From: an uncultured Methanomassiliicoccus sp.
Lineage (GTDB): Archaea; Thermoplasmatota; Thermoplasmata; Methanomassiliicoccales; Methanomassiliicoccaceae
Length of the DNA: 35,517 nt
Direction: 5' to 3'
NCBI GenBank assembly: GCA_905203995.1
Contig: CAJKXZ010000012.1
Span: 1-35,517 of the forward strand
This document shows, piece after piece, positions 7,606 to 16,395 of this stretch. Each line of letters starts with the position of its first letter. Positions within the stretch are counted from its first letter, which is position 1. A program made the position numbers and the translations under genes. A model generated the notes under the pieces. That model was not told the origin of the DNA, searched no databases, and worked only from the letters and a program-made list of their open reading frames with translations.

Positions 7606-10600
7606 ATGAAGATTGTTAACATCTCGATACAAAGCGTCGATGCAAAAGTTATGCTTGAACCAGTTAAAGATCTTAGAAGTAGATATAACCTGGACATAGA
7701 ACTCTTCTGTGCCAACAGTGACGCTCTTGATGACGATCCTCTTCTTTTCCAGACTTTACTCAAGGCAACTAAGGATGCCGATTTAGTTCTCATCCGTTGC
7801 ATGTCCGATCCCCATCGTTTCAAAAAATTTGAAAAATATGAGAAGGCTCTCCAAGAGTGCAGAGCCTATGTCTTTCTCTATTCTGGCAATCTTGATGTGA
7901 GACTGCTTTACCGGAACCTGTTCAAAGGCAGTGATGAAGACTACTTGCTGTTGAGCAAATACGTAGGCTACCGTGGAATCGAAAATGAATATGGCCTCAT
8001 TCTTTGGTTAAACAAGATGCTAGGTGGGCAGGATCTGCCTTTGCCGGAACCACTAGTACAGAGGCGTGACGGAATATATCATCCGGATTACGATCGTAAC
8101 ATTTCTTTAGAAGAGTATCTGCCACATCTGCAGCCGGATCTGCCGACGGTCGGGTTGCTTTTTACGGGCAATCTTTGGGTATATGACAACACTCGTCATA
8201 TCGATGCGTTGATCAGAAAGCTGGAAGAGTTGGAGCTCAATGTCATCCCCGTATTCTTTTCTGCAGTGATTAGCAACATCCCCAGTGAGCGGGGAACCGC
8301 TGAGGTGGTGAAAAAATATCTAATGGCGGGCGATCAGTCGCGGATTGATGTACTGATTATGAATTCTCCTTTTTCCCAGCTGGTTAACTCTCGGGAAACG
8401 GGAGGCATGGATACATTAGAAGATGAAAATTTCTATCTTAAACTGACCAATGTTCCAGTATTACAGGCAATGAGTGTTAATGGTAATTATACAGACTATG
8501 AAGAGAGCAGCCAGGGATTGAATAAATCTGAAATATCCATTCAAGTAGCCTGGCCGGAAGTAGATGGTCAGATCATTACCGTACCGATAAGCAGTGCCCA
8601 AAACAATCTTAAAAACCTGAAGAAAATGGAGCCTCTGCCGGATCGCATAGATCACTTGGCTAGACTTGCCAAAAACTGGGCGATTTTACACCGAACACCG
8701 CCTTGCAAGCGGAAAATAGCAATTCTCCTGTATCAGTCGCGCCCAGATTCCGGCCGCATCGGCAATGCGGCAGGCCTTGATGTTATCGAAAGCGTGTATG
8801 AGATCCTGAAGCGGATGGTTCAGGAAGGTTATCTGATCGACAATCCTCCACAGGACAGCAAAGAGCTGCTGGCAGAGATTCTCGATGGAGTTACCAATGA
8901 TCTGAACTGGACACCTAGCCAGGTAGTTAAAGAAAAAGCGGTAGCATTGGTTACCAAAGCTGAATATGAGCAGAGTTTTACCAGTCTGCCGAAATTCAAT
9001 CAAGAAGCGATGATCAAAGATTGGGGGAAACCGCCTGGAGAAATCTGTGTTGAAGATGATAAAATAGTCATTCCCGGGCTACTGAAAGGAAATGTCTTTA
9101 TTGGTTATCAGCCAGTTCGCGGCTGGGCCGAACAGGTGGAATCGCTTTACCATGACCCTAATGTTGTCATTCCTCATCAGTATCTCGAATACTATCGTTG
9201 GCTGCAAAATGAGTTTAAAGCTGATGTAATTGTTCACATGGGTACCCACGGCACATTGGAATGGCTACCGGGAAAGACGGTCGGACTTTCTCATAAGTGC
9301 TATCCCGATCTTGTTCTGAATGCTGTGCCACATGTTTATCCATACATTATTGATGATCCAGGGGAGGGTATCCAGGCTAAAAGAAGATCAGAAGCAGTGC
9401 TTATTGGTCATTTGAACCCAATAATGGCCAGAGCCGGCAGTTATGATGATTTGGCGGTTGTTGAAACTCCTCTGCAAGAGTATTTCAAATTCAAAAGTTC
9501 AATGTCTAGCGAACGTAAAAACACCCTCTTGCAACAAATATATGAAGAAACCAAAAAAGCCTCTTTGTTCGCTGATCTAAAAATCACCGTTGATCCGGGA
9601 GCAGAGGGTTTTGAAGAATATTTAGGCCGACTGCATGATTACCTTACTGAAGTAAAAGATGCCTTAATCCGAGATGGTTTGCATGTGTTGGGAAGAGTCC
9701 CCCGCGAGCATCATCTGGATGAAGCCGTGTATTCACTGACTCGTTTAAGGAATGGGGATGTTCCATCTCTAAGAGAGGCACTTGCCGACTCACTAGCAAT
9801 GAATCTGGAGGAGCTGTTAAACAATCCATCGGGAGTTAGCGATTCAGGTGAGCTCAACGGTATTCTGCTTGATCAATTAGATGATAAGGTCCAAGCAATA
9901 TTGCTTGATTTGCGAGCTGAAAATTATGAGGAACAACACTGCTGCTGCCGTATCACTCAAGAATATCCTTCCAACAATGAATCATTGTTGAAGGTTGTTT
10001 CATACATTTGTCGACAGCTAGTTCCCAATCTCTACCGGACAGCAGATGAGCTGACTAATCTCATGCGCAGTTTCAATGGAGACTATATTCCGCCAGGATC
10101 TTCTGGTGCTCCGACTCGGGGAAATGCCGACATTCTGCCGACGGGCCGCAATTATTTCAGCATTGACCCAGACAGTGTACCTAGCCGCGCTTCATGGGTC
10201 ACCGGCGTCAAAATGGCTGACCAGTTGATTGAACGTTATGTAGAGGAACGAGGAGAATATCCCCGGGAGATCGGTTATATTATCTGGGCTACCGACACCA
10301 TGAAAACCGGCGGTGATGATATGGCCTACATCCTCTGGTTGATGGGTGTTCGGCCAGTCTGGTCAAAACAAAGCGGACAAGTAATTGATTTGGAAGTAAT
10401 TCCATTATCAGAGCTCAAGAGGCCCCGTATTGACGTTACTGTGCGCATCACTGGTTTATTTAGAGACACCTTTCCCAATCTTATCGACATGATCGATTAT
10501 GCAGTCGAACTGGTCACTAATCTCGATGAAAGTGATGAAGACAATTATCTTGCTGCCAACCTGCGTAAAGACATCATCGAAGGAGTTGAACGAGGTTTAA

Positions 10601-11355
10601 GCGTTGACGAAGCCCGACGGCGTTCTTCAGTGCGGGTTTTTGGCTGTCCTCCCGGCATGTATGGGCCAGGAATTAACCATGCCATTGAGTCAGGCGAATG
10701 GAAAACTGTAGAAGATTTAGCAGACATCTATGTCACGTGGGGAAGCTGTGCTTACAGCCGCAATTTCCATGGTGAGAGTATGAAAGAGGAATTTATCAAA
10801 CGCTTCAGTGGTGTTGAAGTGACTGTCAAAAACATGCCTGATCGGGAAATTGACGTTTTTGATATCGATGATGTGTATGGTTATTTAGGTGGATTAAATG
10901 CCTTTACCAGAGCGTATGGTAAAAAAGATGTCATGTCGGTTGTCGGCGACAATTCTGACCCTGGGCGGCTGAAGATAAGAGATGCTGCTGAAGAATGCCG
11001 CTACATATTCCGCAGTAAGATTCTGAATCCTAAATATTTGGAAGGGCTCAAAGAACATGGCTACCGTGGAGCCGGAGAACTGGCCAAGGTCACTGAATAT
11101 ATGGTGGGCTGGGACGCGACCTCCGATATCATTGATGACTGGATGTACGAAGAGGCTGCTGAAAAGTTCCTTTTTGAGGAAGAGACTAAAGAATGGTTGA
11201 AAGATGAGAATCCTTACGCGCTGATGGAAATGCTCAATCGGTTACAGGAAGCGATTGAACGCGGCCTCTGGCATGCAGAAGAAGAGACTGTTTCCAAACT
11301 TAAAGATCTATATTTAGAAACAGAAGAAAGACTGGAAGAAGTCACTGATCGCTGA
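7606..11355 (+). CDS. cobN: CobN/BchH-like chelatase large subunit
   Basis: A 1249-residue soluble protein of the CobN/ChlH family, the subunit that binds the tetrapyrrole and the metal. The core motif VHMGTHGTLEWLPGK begins at about residue 543 and is followed by the conserved HVYPYIIDDPGEGIQAKRRS block. Later family blocks are LPTGRNYFSIDP, IWATDTMKTGGDD, VFGCPPGMYGPGIN and DNSDPGRLKIRD. Length is typical. The ATG at 7606 has GGAGCC and GAGG just upstream. It is transcribed away from chlID, both from operator-bearing promoters. Known activities are cobalt insertion into hydrogenobyrinate diamide (CobN), Mg insertion (ChlH) and heme demetalation (HmuS of Bacteroidetes). Anaerobes normally insert cobalt early with CbiK/CbiX, so the substrate and direction here are open. 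The neighbouring importer favours a role in metal or tetrapyrrole acquisition. Confidence 0.9.
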   Translation: MKIVNISIQSVDAKVMLEPVKDLRSRYNLDIELFCANSDALDDDPLLFQTLLKATKDADLVLIRCMSDPHRFKKFEKYEKALQECRAYVFLYSGNLDVRLLYRNLFKGSDEDYLLLSKYVGYRGIENEYGLILWLNKMLGGQDLPLPEPLVQRRDGIYHPDYDRNISLEEYLPHLQPDLPTVGLLFTGNLWVYDNTRHIDALIRKLEELELNVIPVFFSAVISNIPSERGTAEVVKKYLMAGDQSRIDVLIMNSPFSQLVNSRETGGMDTLEDENFYLKLTNVPVLQAMSVNGNYTDYEESSQGLNKSEISIQVAWPEVDGQIITVPISSAQNNLKNLKKMEPLPDRIDHLARLAKNWAILHRTPPCKRKIAILLYQSRPDSGRIGNAAGLDVIESVYEILKRMVQEGYLIDNPPQDSKELLAEILDGVTNDLNWTPSQVVKEKAVALVTKAEYEQSFTSLPKFNQEAMIKDWGKPPGEICVEDDKIVIPGLLKGNVFIGYQPVRGWAEQVESLYHDPNVVIPHQYLEYYRWLQNEFKADVIVHMGTHGTLEWLPGKTVGLSHKCYPDLVLNAVPHVYPYIIDDPGEGIQAKRRSEAVLIGHLNPIMARAGSYDDLAVVETPLQEYFKFKSSMSSERKNTLLQQIYEETKKASLFADLKITVDPGAEGFEEYLGRLHDYLTEVKDALIRDGLHVLGRVPREHHLDEAVYSLTRLRNGDVPSLREALADSLAMNLEELLNNPSGVSDSGELNGILLDQLDDKVQAILLDLRAENYEEQHCCCRITQEYPSNNESLLKVVSYICRQLVPNLYRTADELTNLMRSFNGDYIPPGSSGAPTRGNADILPTGRNYFSIDPDSVPSRASWVTGVKMADQLIERYVEERGEYPREIGYIIWATDTMKTGGDDMAYILWLMGVRPVWSKQSGQVIDLEVIPLSELKRPRIDVTVRITGLFRDTFPNLIDMIDYAVELVTNLDESDEDNYLAANLRKDIIEGVERGLSVDEARRRSSVRVFGCPPGMYGPGINHAIESGEWKTVEDLADIYVTWGSCAYSRNFHGESMKEEFIKRFSGVEVTVKNMPDREIDVFDIDDVYGYLGGLNAFTRAYGKKDVMSVVGDNSDPGRLKIRDAAEECRYIFRSKILNPKYLEGLKEHGYRGAGELAKVTEYMVGWDATSDIIDDWMYEEAAEKFLFEEETKEWLKDENPYALMEMLNRLQEAIERGLWHAEEETVSKLKDLYLETEERLEEVTDR

Positions 11356-11377
11356 TGGACGTCCAAGTCTATTCAGT

Positions 11378-12229
11378 TTAGGTAGAGCTTAAGCCAGATC
11401 GTGCAGCACGTCCTTTTTGTAGATGAGTAAGTGCTTCTGAAGACTTTACAGTCTCAAAATCACTAACGGCGTCTTTTAAGATGATGTGCGGTCTGCCATC
11501 ATCATATATTACTTTGGAATCCACCCCATAGACGATTTTTAACCTCTCTTCAGTGATTACCTCTTCAGGGGATCCAACTGCACAAATGCTCCCTTCATAC
11601 ATCATAATCAGCTTGTCAGAATATTTAGCAGCAATGTTGAGATCATGGCTGATCATGATAACAATCATATCTTTATCAATGGAGAGATCTCGTAAAATGC
11701 GAGTGACTTCCATCTGATGACGTATGTCTAGATTGGAAGTGGGTTCATCAAGAAGGAGTATTCGTGGTTCCTGAACAAGGCCGCGGGCAAGCATTACTTT
11801 TTGATGCTGACCAGCGCTGAGTTCGTCAAACGGTCTCATTGCTAAATGTTCAATGCCCATCAGTTTTAGAGTATCATAGACAATCTCCAAGTCTTTGTCT
11901 GTAGACTTCCAATTACTGTGGGGGTGTCGTCCCATAAGGACTGTATCTACAACGGTGAGTGGAAAAGTATCATTGGCAGCATAGGGAACATATCCTATTT
12001 TTTTGGCTAGATTTTTAAGAGGCAGGTCTTTAACATTTTCTTCATCGATTAAGACTGCACCAGCAGTAGGAGTCAATATTTTGTTAATGCAGTGGATTAA
12101 TGTTGATTTTCCAACGCCGTTGGGACCCAAAATCGAAATGAATTCTGCCTTATCAGCATTCAAGCAGATGTCTTTGAGCACAGGTGTGCTGGAATAGCTG
12201 AATTCTAAATTATATATCTTTAATCTCAA
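11378..12229 (-). CDS. ABC importer ATPase, FecE/BtuD/FepC type
   Basis: About 283 residues. Walker A is LGPNGVGKST, signature is LSAGQHQKVM, Walker B is ILLLDEPTSNLD, and the H-switch is MISHDLN. The order and spacing are those of ATPases driving type II importers for iron-siderophores, heme or cobalamin. I choose the TTG start at 12229 (MRLKIYNLEF) because GGTGGGGAG lies at proper distance; the frame runs further upstream to 12265, but that extension would translate through the operator. It is convergent with cobN (22 bp apart) and faces away from its partner permeases, so it is a separate transcription unit controlled by the palindrome at 12249-12265. Cobalamin and siderophore importers cannot be told apart from this subunit. 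Confidence 0.9.
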   Translation of the reverse strand: MRLKIYNLEFSYSSTPVLKDICLNADKAEFISILGPNGVGKSTLIHCINKILTPTAGAVLIDEENVKDLPLKNLAKKIGYVPYAANDTFPLTVVDTVLMGRHPHSNWKSTDKDLEIVYDTLKLMGIEHLAMRPFDELSAGQHQKVMLARGLVQEPRILLLDEPTSNLDIRHQMEVTRILRDLSIDKDMIVIMISHDLNIAAKYSDKLIMMYEGSICAVGSPEEVITEERLKIVYGVDSKVIYDDGRPHIILKDAVSDFETVKSSEALTHLQKGRAARSGLSST

Positions 12230-12248
12230 ATGCTCCCCACCCACGTAA

Positions 12249-12265
12249 TAGGATATATTATCCAA
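12249..12265 (-). promoter_or_regulatory. Operator of the importer ATPase gene
   Basis: TAGGAT-ATATT-ATCCAA, one mismatch from the consensus palindrome. It lies 18 bp downstream of the minus-strand TATA box at 12283-12290, so it should cover the transcription start region. Confidence 0.75.
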
Positions 12266-12282
12266 TATGTAATGATCAAAGG

Positions 12283-12308
12283 ACTATATAAACAATCTGA
12301 ATTGTTTA
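12283..12308 (-). promoter_or_regulatory. TATA box and overlapping inverted repeat
   Basis: The minus strand reads TATATAGTCC at the expected TATA position for the ATPase gene. Overlapping it on the upstream side is a 7-bp inverted repeat, TAAACAA-N6-TTGTTTA (12289-12308), which could be a second regulator site or merely AT-rich sequence. Confidence 0.5.
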
Positions 12309-12380
12309 TGATCATAGTATAATGTGAATTTTGAAAGACGTAGTCAGCAGAGTGTGTCTAATTAGTATTGTGAGCTAGCT

Positions 12381-12491
12381 CTTGCACTTTTTATTTTTGG
12401 ACGCTGTCGCCTCTTTTGCCAGAGTTTAATTGTTTTATTGTCCCCTGAACAATGATCATTTACTGACAATCCATTTTAGCCAGATCACCAA
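12381..12491 (-). pseudogene. Decayed copy of the DUF998 gene 3' end plus tRNA tail
   Basis: This stretch aligns along its length to 18214-18335, the sequence running from the last bases of the second tRNA-Gly into the 3' end of the DUF998 gene. Shared blocks include GCACTTTTTAT, AGAGTT.AA.TGTTTTA.TGT and CAATGATC, with mostly transition differences and a few small gaps; I estimate 70-75 percent identity by eye. Read on the minus strand it still gives LVIWLK, matching LLIWLT of the intact protein, but then reaches a stop. It ends exactly where the leader of the first tRNA-Gly begins. It is therefore a duplication relic rather than a gene. Confidence 0.65.
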
Positions 12492-12572
12492 ATACTACGC
12501 GAGCGTAGTGTAGCTGGTTATCACTTAACTTTGCCAAGGTTAGAACTCGGGTTCGAATCCCGGCGCTCGCAC
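12492..12572 (+). repeat. Direct repeat, left copy (tRNA-Gly plus leader)
   Basis: 81 bp that recur at 18140-18220 in the same orientation with a single difference (T at 12530, C at 18178). The repeat includes seven bases of leader (ATACTAC) before the tRNA and ends just after the discriminator base. The two copies bracket a 5.6-kb block with the binding protein, the permeases and DrrAB. Confidence 0.9.
12499..12571 (+). tRNA. tRNA-Gly (GCC), first copy
   Basis: A full 73-nt cloverleaf: acceptor stem GCGAGCG/CGCTCGC, D-arm GTGTAGCTGGTTATCAC, anticodon loop TTGCCAA with anticodon GCC on stem TAACT/GGTTA, T-arm GGGTTCGAATCCC, and discriminator A. The next three bases are CCA, so the 3' end happens to be genome-encoded here, unlike the second copy. 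The closing pair of the anticodon stem is a T-G wobble. Upstream there is only a weak TATA-like ATTTTAG (near 12473) inside the DUF998 relic, so this copy may be less strongly transcribed. Confidence 0.96.
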
Positions 12573-12674
12573 CAGTATGGACAAACACTCACACACCATG
12601 CACATGAATAAGTGACCAGTTGACAATCATAAATGCAGATGAGTAAAATCCATAAATTGAGTATTTGAATGAAA

Positions 12675-12697
12675 TAAAAAAGGTGCTATAAGCACCT
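12675..12697 (-). terminator. Terminator of the binding-protein gene
   Basis: On the minus strand, directly after the TAA stop, a perfect 7-bp hairpin AGGTGCT-TAT-AGCACCT (12681-12697) is followed by TTTTTTATTTC. Confidence 0.8.
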
Positions 12698-12703
12698 AAA
12701 GGT

Positions 12704-13975
12704 TTAATTTGCGATCATGCTGCTGGTGATAAGAAATACACCATCTTTTGTAACATCATAATTGGCTTCATGAAGATTGTCAACAAAAGTGTCAATGTAC
12801 TGTTGATGAAGTTTTTCACCATAATCTTCACCGAAAATTTCAGGGTAGAAGATCTGCGCCATATATGCAATTCTTAAACCTACTGGCATATTTCCATTTA
12901 AGATGAAATAATTACCATCTTTATAGGCACCCATGTCTTTAAAATATTGGCTATAAGTATTCCATACTTTCTGGACATCTATCGGCCCATAACCGATGCT
13001 TCGAGCATGAATTATGAAATCGGGATCATACTTAAGAAGCCATTCTTGACCAAGATCAAACTTCTGGGTAGTAGTGTTCCAATCAGCAATATTCTTCGAT
13101 CCTGCCAATTCTGTAGCTGCATAGTAATCAGAAATTGTTCCACCGACATAATTCGTCATCGTTACACTGATGGAAGTAACACGATCTGCATCAGCCAATA
13201 TGCCTTTACCGACTTTAGAGTCAATGTAGTTAATGATGTCATCTGTGAACTTGGCATAGGCTTCAGCTCGTTCTTCTAAATTCAAAAGATATCCCAGCGT
13301 CAAAGCGCCAGAAATTGTGTCTAAACCATCAGAAGCCGCAACACGGATGACCTCGATTTTACCGGTATTGGTAAATTCTTTTTCATTTTCAAGATATGAA
13401 GCACTATCTTGGGTGATGATTGCCTGCACACCATCTAACTTAGACACTAATTCAAAATCTGCCTTGAAAGCGCTATCACTTATCCGCGGTAAATCGATGA
13501 GATCAGAATAAAGAACAGAATCCAAATCGCCACCTTGGATGCCCAAAATCTTCTCTGAACCGCCGATGGCTTTTACCATTGCCAATACGTTGGTTCCAAC
13601 TACTACAATATTTTCCACAGGATAATTCACTGATTTAATCTCATCGCGGGCGTTTTTGTAATAGATTTTCATGGGCTTCTTATCGATCATCTCTTTTACC
13701 CAATCAATGTCTTTTTGATCGATAAGGCCGTCTTGATTGGCATCAGCATAAAGATGTTCTCGAGAATCTTCTTCACCAGCAATGATCTTTTCGAGCATTG
13801 CAAGGTCTTGTTCATCAATGGTGTCGTTATCGTCTGCATTACCATAAATCTTGAGTCTGACCTTATCTTCTACGGGGTCAGAAGCAGAGCTGTCGTTATT
13901 GATAAGAATCACTGCGCCGACACCGGCGATTGCAATGACGATAACAACCACTGCTGCAATTATTTTATTATTCAT
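12704..13975 (-). CDS. BtuF/FepB-like binding protein with dockerin-like EF-hand pair
   Basis: About 423 residues from the ATG at 13975 (a GTG nine bases upstream is possible but lies beside the operator). Residues 4-26 form a hydrophobic signal/anchor segment. Residues 42-100 hold two dockerin-type Ca loops, NADDNDTIDEQD (46-57) and DANQDGLIDQKD (78-89), each followed by a helix. The rest is a helical-backbone-type periplasmic binding fold (VENIVVVGTN, KILGIQGGDLD, PDFIIHARS). It should be tethered outside the membrane and deliver ligand to the two permeases encoded upstream. Comparable N-terminal dockerin-like modules are known on some methanogen binding proteins; their role is unclear. It has its own TATA box (about 14022-14033) and operator, so it can be expressed apart from the permeases. 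Ligand class (corrinoid, heme, siderophore) is not readable. Confidence 0.88.
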   Translation of the reverse strand: MNNKIIAAVVVIVIAIAGVGAVILINNDSSASDPVEDKVRLKIYGNADDNDTIDEQDLAMLEKIIAGEEDSREHLYADANQDGLIDQKDIDWVKEMIDKKPMKIYYKNARDEIKSVNYPVENIVVVGTNVLAMVKAIGGSEKILGIQGGDLDSVLYSDLIDLPRISDSAFKADFELVSKLDGVQAIITQDSASYLENEKEFTNTGKIEVIRVAASDGLDTISGALTLGYLLNLEERAEAYAKFTDDIINYIDSKVGKGILADADRVTSISVTMTNYVGGTISDYYAATELAGSKNIADWNTTTQKFDLGQEWLLKYDPDFIIHARSIGYGPIDVQKVWNTYSQYFKDMGAYKDGNYFILNGNMPVGLRIAYMAQIFYPEIFGEDYGEKLHQQYIDTFVDNLHEANYDVTKDGVFLITSSMIAN

Positions 13976-13984
13976 ATGGATCAC

Positions 13985-14001
13985 TTGGATGTAATATCCA
14001 A
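13985..14001 (-). promoter_or_regulatory. Operator of the binding-protein gene
   Basis: A perfect palindrome TTGGAT-GTAAT-ATCCAA, about 20 bp downstream of the minus-strand TATA box (TTTATAAATA, within 14022-14033) and ending ten bases before the ATG. The short leader suggests that translation is nearly leaderless. Confidence 0.8.
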
Positions 14002-14048
14002 ATGATATATGTGCTGTTGAGTATTTATAAATACTTATTAACTAACGA

Positions 14049-15116
14049 TTATTTCCACGCACTTTTTCTTTGTTTAATCAAAAGAAGAATGAATAGTGGA
14101 CCACCAATGATCGCGGTAATTACGCCTACTGGTAAACCAGTGCTCCCTGCCTCTTTAGCTAGGCAGTCTGCGCAGATGAGCATAGCCGCACCAAAAGCAG
14201 CACTGGCTGGAAGAAGATAGCGATTATCCGAACCAACGAAAATTCTTACTACGTGCGGGGCGATCAAGCCAACAAAACCAATAGTACCAGTAAAACTCAC
14301 AATAGCTGCTGTAACTAATGAAATGACTAATAGGCAATACACGCGGAGGGCATCGGCATTTACACCAAGACTGATAGCAGCCTTATCGCCGGCAACAAGC
14401 ACGTTTAATTTCTTTGAAACCAGCATCAAGAGGATTATGCCAGCGATAGACATTGCAATGACCACAGGGATATTATCCCAAGTGGCCTTTCCCAGTGTTC
14501 CTACATTCCAGATGTATACTTCTGCCAGATCTTCCGGATTGGCGATAAGCATTAGTAGTGTAGTAGTAGCACTGAAGATGTACATTACTGCAATACCTGC
14601 TAAGATCATCGAAGTGGGTGTTGGTTTACGGAATTTTGAAATAAGAACAATAATCACAGCGGGAATGAGTGAGAAGATGAAAGCATTGACAACAATTGCT
14701 GATTGTCCGCTCAATGAGGGAAATACGCAGAAGCCAAGGATGATTGCAAGAGCAGCCCCTAAAGATGCACCGGATGAAACTCCAGTTGTATAGGGATCAG
14801 CAAGGGGATTACGCATCATGCTCTGCATAGCCGCTCCGCAGACTGCCAATCCTGCTCCAACGGCAATAGCCATTAAAGCTCGTGGCAGACGCAAATCCCA
14901 CACCACATGATCTTTCATTGAACCAGGATCGGCGTTGCCCAACAGGTGATTCCAGATGATTTCATAGGACTCAAAAAAGCCAACATCGTATTTTCCAAAA
15001 GAGACGGCCAGCCCCATTACAACTATTGCTGCGATTATGCAAACAAGGATGAAAAGTAGCTTTTTGAAAAGATAAATGTGATATTCATGCTTCAAACTAC
15101 TGAGGTCTGCTGCCAT
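14049..15116 (-). CDS. FecCD/BtuC-family ABC permease, second paralogue
   Basis: A 355-residue multi-spanning membrane protein. It has family motifs DLRLPRALMAIAVGAGLAV, MNPLADPYTTGVSSGASLG-type repeat blocks (here MRNPLADPYTTGVSSGASLG), GTIGFVGLIAPHVVR, and a C-terminal LPVGVITAIIGGPLFI. About 9-10 transmembrane helices are expected, as in BtuC. ATG at 15116 follows a strong GGAGGT nine bases upstream, two bases after the stop of the first permease gene, so the two are coupled. The two permeases are clear paralogues, suggesting a heterodimeric channel rather than the usual homodimer. Confidence 0.93.
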   Translation of the reverse strand: MAADLSSLKHEYHIYLFKKLLFILVCIIAAIVVMGLAVSFGKYDVGFFESYEIIWNHLLGNADPGSMKDHVVWDLRLPRALMAIAVGAGLAVCGAAMQSMMRNPLADPYTTGVSSGASLGAALAIILGFCVFPSLSGQSAIVVNAFIFSLIPAVIIVLISKFRKPTPTSMILAGIAVMYIFSATTTLLMLIANPEDLAEVYIWNVGTLGKATWDNIPVVIAMSIAGIILLMLVSKKLNVLVAGDKAAISLGVNADALRVYCLLVISLVTAAIVSFTGTIGFVGLIAPHVVRIFVGSDNRYLLPASAAFGAAMLICADCLAKEAGSTGLPVGVITAIIGGPLFILLLIKQRKSAWK

Positions 15117-15118
15117 GT

Positions 15119-16198
15119 TTACCAGACCTCCTTTTTCTTTTTCAGAATCAAATAGAGGAAGAGCGGGCCACCCAAAAAGGCCATGATAACCCCAACCGGA
15201 AGACTACTGGGTGAGACGATGACGCGAGCGATTACATCAGCACTTAATAATAAAGCGGCACCGAAAGCCATCGAAGCAGGTATCAGATAACGATTGTCCG
15301 CTCCGATAACCATTCTGACAATATGAGGAGCAACAAGTCCAACAAAACCAATAATGCCCGTGTAGCTAACAATGGCGGCTGTCATGATAGATAATAGAAT
15401 TAATAGAATCATGCGGAAATTTGCCGCATCAAGCCCGAGACTTTTAGCACTGTTATCCCCCAAGGTAAGAACGTTAAGTTTTCTTGCGGAAAGGCCAATG
15501 AGGATTGAACCTACTAAAGTAATGACGAACATCATCGGCAGATCGATCCAGGCAGCGTTTTCTAAAGATCCGATCTGCCAGAGATAAGCGGTACTGATAT
15601 CCTCAGCATCAGAAGAAACAAGCACCAAGGTATTCATGGCATTGAAAACATAAGAAATGGCCGTGCCTGCAAGGATCATTGTAGCCGGTGACCCGTTGCT
15701 ATAACGGGAAATGAAAATAATAATCAATGCGGGTACGAGCCCACAGAGGAAGGCATTGGTAACTATCCCATATTGTCCCAATACTGAAGAAACACTTAAA
15801 CCCATAACGAGCGCAGCAATTGCTCCAAAACAGGCTCCAGAAGAAATCCCGGTTGTATATGGATCAGCAAGGGGATTATTCATTACACTCTGCATAGCAA
15901 CCCCGCCGACTGCCAATGCTATGCCAGCAATAATCGCCATAATTATGCGGGGAAGACGAATATTCCAGACTGCATAATCATCCCACCACTCTACTGAATT
16001 ATCTGGATAGACGACACCACAGAGATGATTGTAAATCAATTTATATACTTCAAAAAAGCCGATATCTCGTCCGCCCAGAGTAGCAGCTATTCCTGCTACG
16101 ATTAGAACTATCAAGCAACAAAAGGCAATGAATATAATTTTTCTAAAGATGTATTCTTGATATTTCTCTTTCAACTGGGCTTTTTCAAGATCCAACAA
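15119..16198 (-). CDS. FecCD/BtuC-family ABC permease, first paralogue
   Basis: A 359-residue membrane protein with the same blocks as its downstream neighbour: NIRLPRIIMAIIAGIALAV, MNNPLADPYTTGISSGACFG, GIIGFVGLVAPHIVR and LPVGVIMAFLGGPLF. It starts with TTG at 16198, preceded by GGGGAG at good spacing; a second in-frame TTG follows immediately. First gene of a two-gene operon on the minus strand, driven by a TATA box at 16271-16280 with an operator just downstream. It should assemble with the second permease, the ATPase (11378-12229) and the binding protein. Confidence 0.93.
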   Translation of the reverse strand: MLDLEKAQLKEKYQEYIFRKIIFIAFCCLIVLIVAGIAATLGGRDIGFFEVYKLIYNHLCGVVYPDNSVEWWDDYAVWNIRLPRIIMAIIAGIALAVGGVAMQSVMNNPLADPYTTGISSGACFGAIAALVMGLSVSSVLGQYGIVTNAFLCGLVPALIIIFISRYSNGSPATMILAGTAISYVFNAMNTLVLVSSDAEDISTAYLWQIGSLENAAWIDLPMMFVITLVGSILIGLSARKLNVLTLGDNSAKSLGLDAANFRMILLILLSIMTAAIVSYTGIIGFVGLVAPHIVRMVIGADNRYLIPASMAFGAALLLSADVIARVIVSPSSLPVGVIMAFLGGPLFLYLILKKKKEVW

Positions 16199-16240
16199 AT
16201 TCTCCCCTAGTTAACTAATATTACCATATTGTATGCTATC

Positions 16241-16257
16241 TTGGATGTATATTCCAA
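16241..16257 (-). promoter_or_regulatory. Operator of the permease operon
   Basis: TTGGAT-GTATA-TTCCAA, a near-perfect palindrome 13 bp downstream of the minus-strand TATA box (CTATAAATAG, 16271-16280). Confidence 0.78.
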
Positions 16258-16395
16258 TAAAAGACTTTTACTATTTATAGCATACGTTTGTTTTATTAGC
16301 TGACGGGTGCAATTGCTTTTGACGAGTAGTTTTTTTATTAGTGGATGATAAAAATGGTTAAATATGTAGACCATATTACCTAATTTCGTATAATA

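Noticed and set aside
12340..12385. A complete third tRNA-Gly relic upstream of the DUF998 relic
   Set aside because: CGTAGT and the terminal GCTCTTGCAC resemble the tRNA ends, but the middle cannot be aligned convincingly; only the tail is counted.
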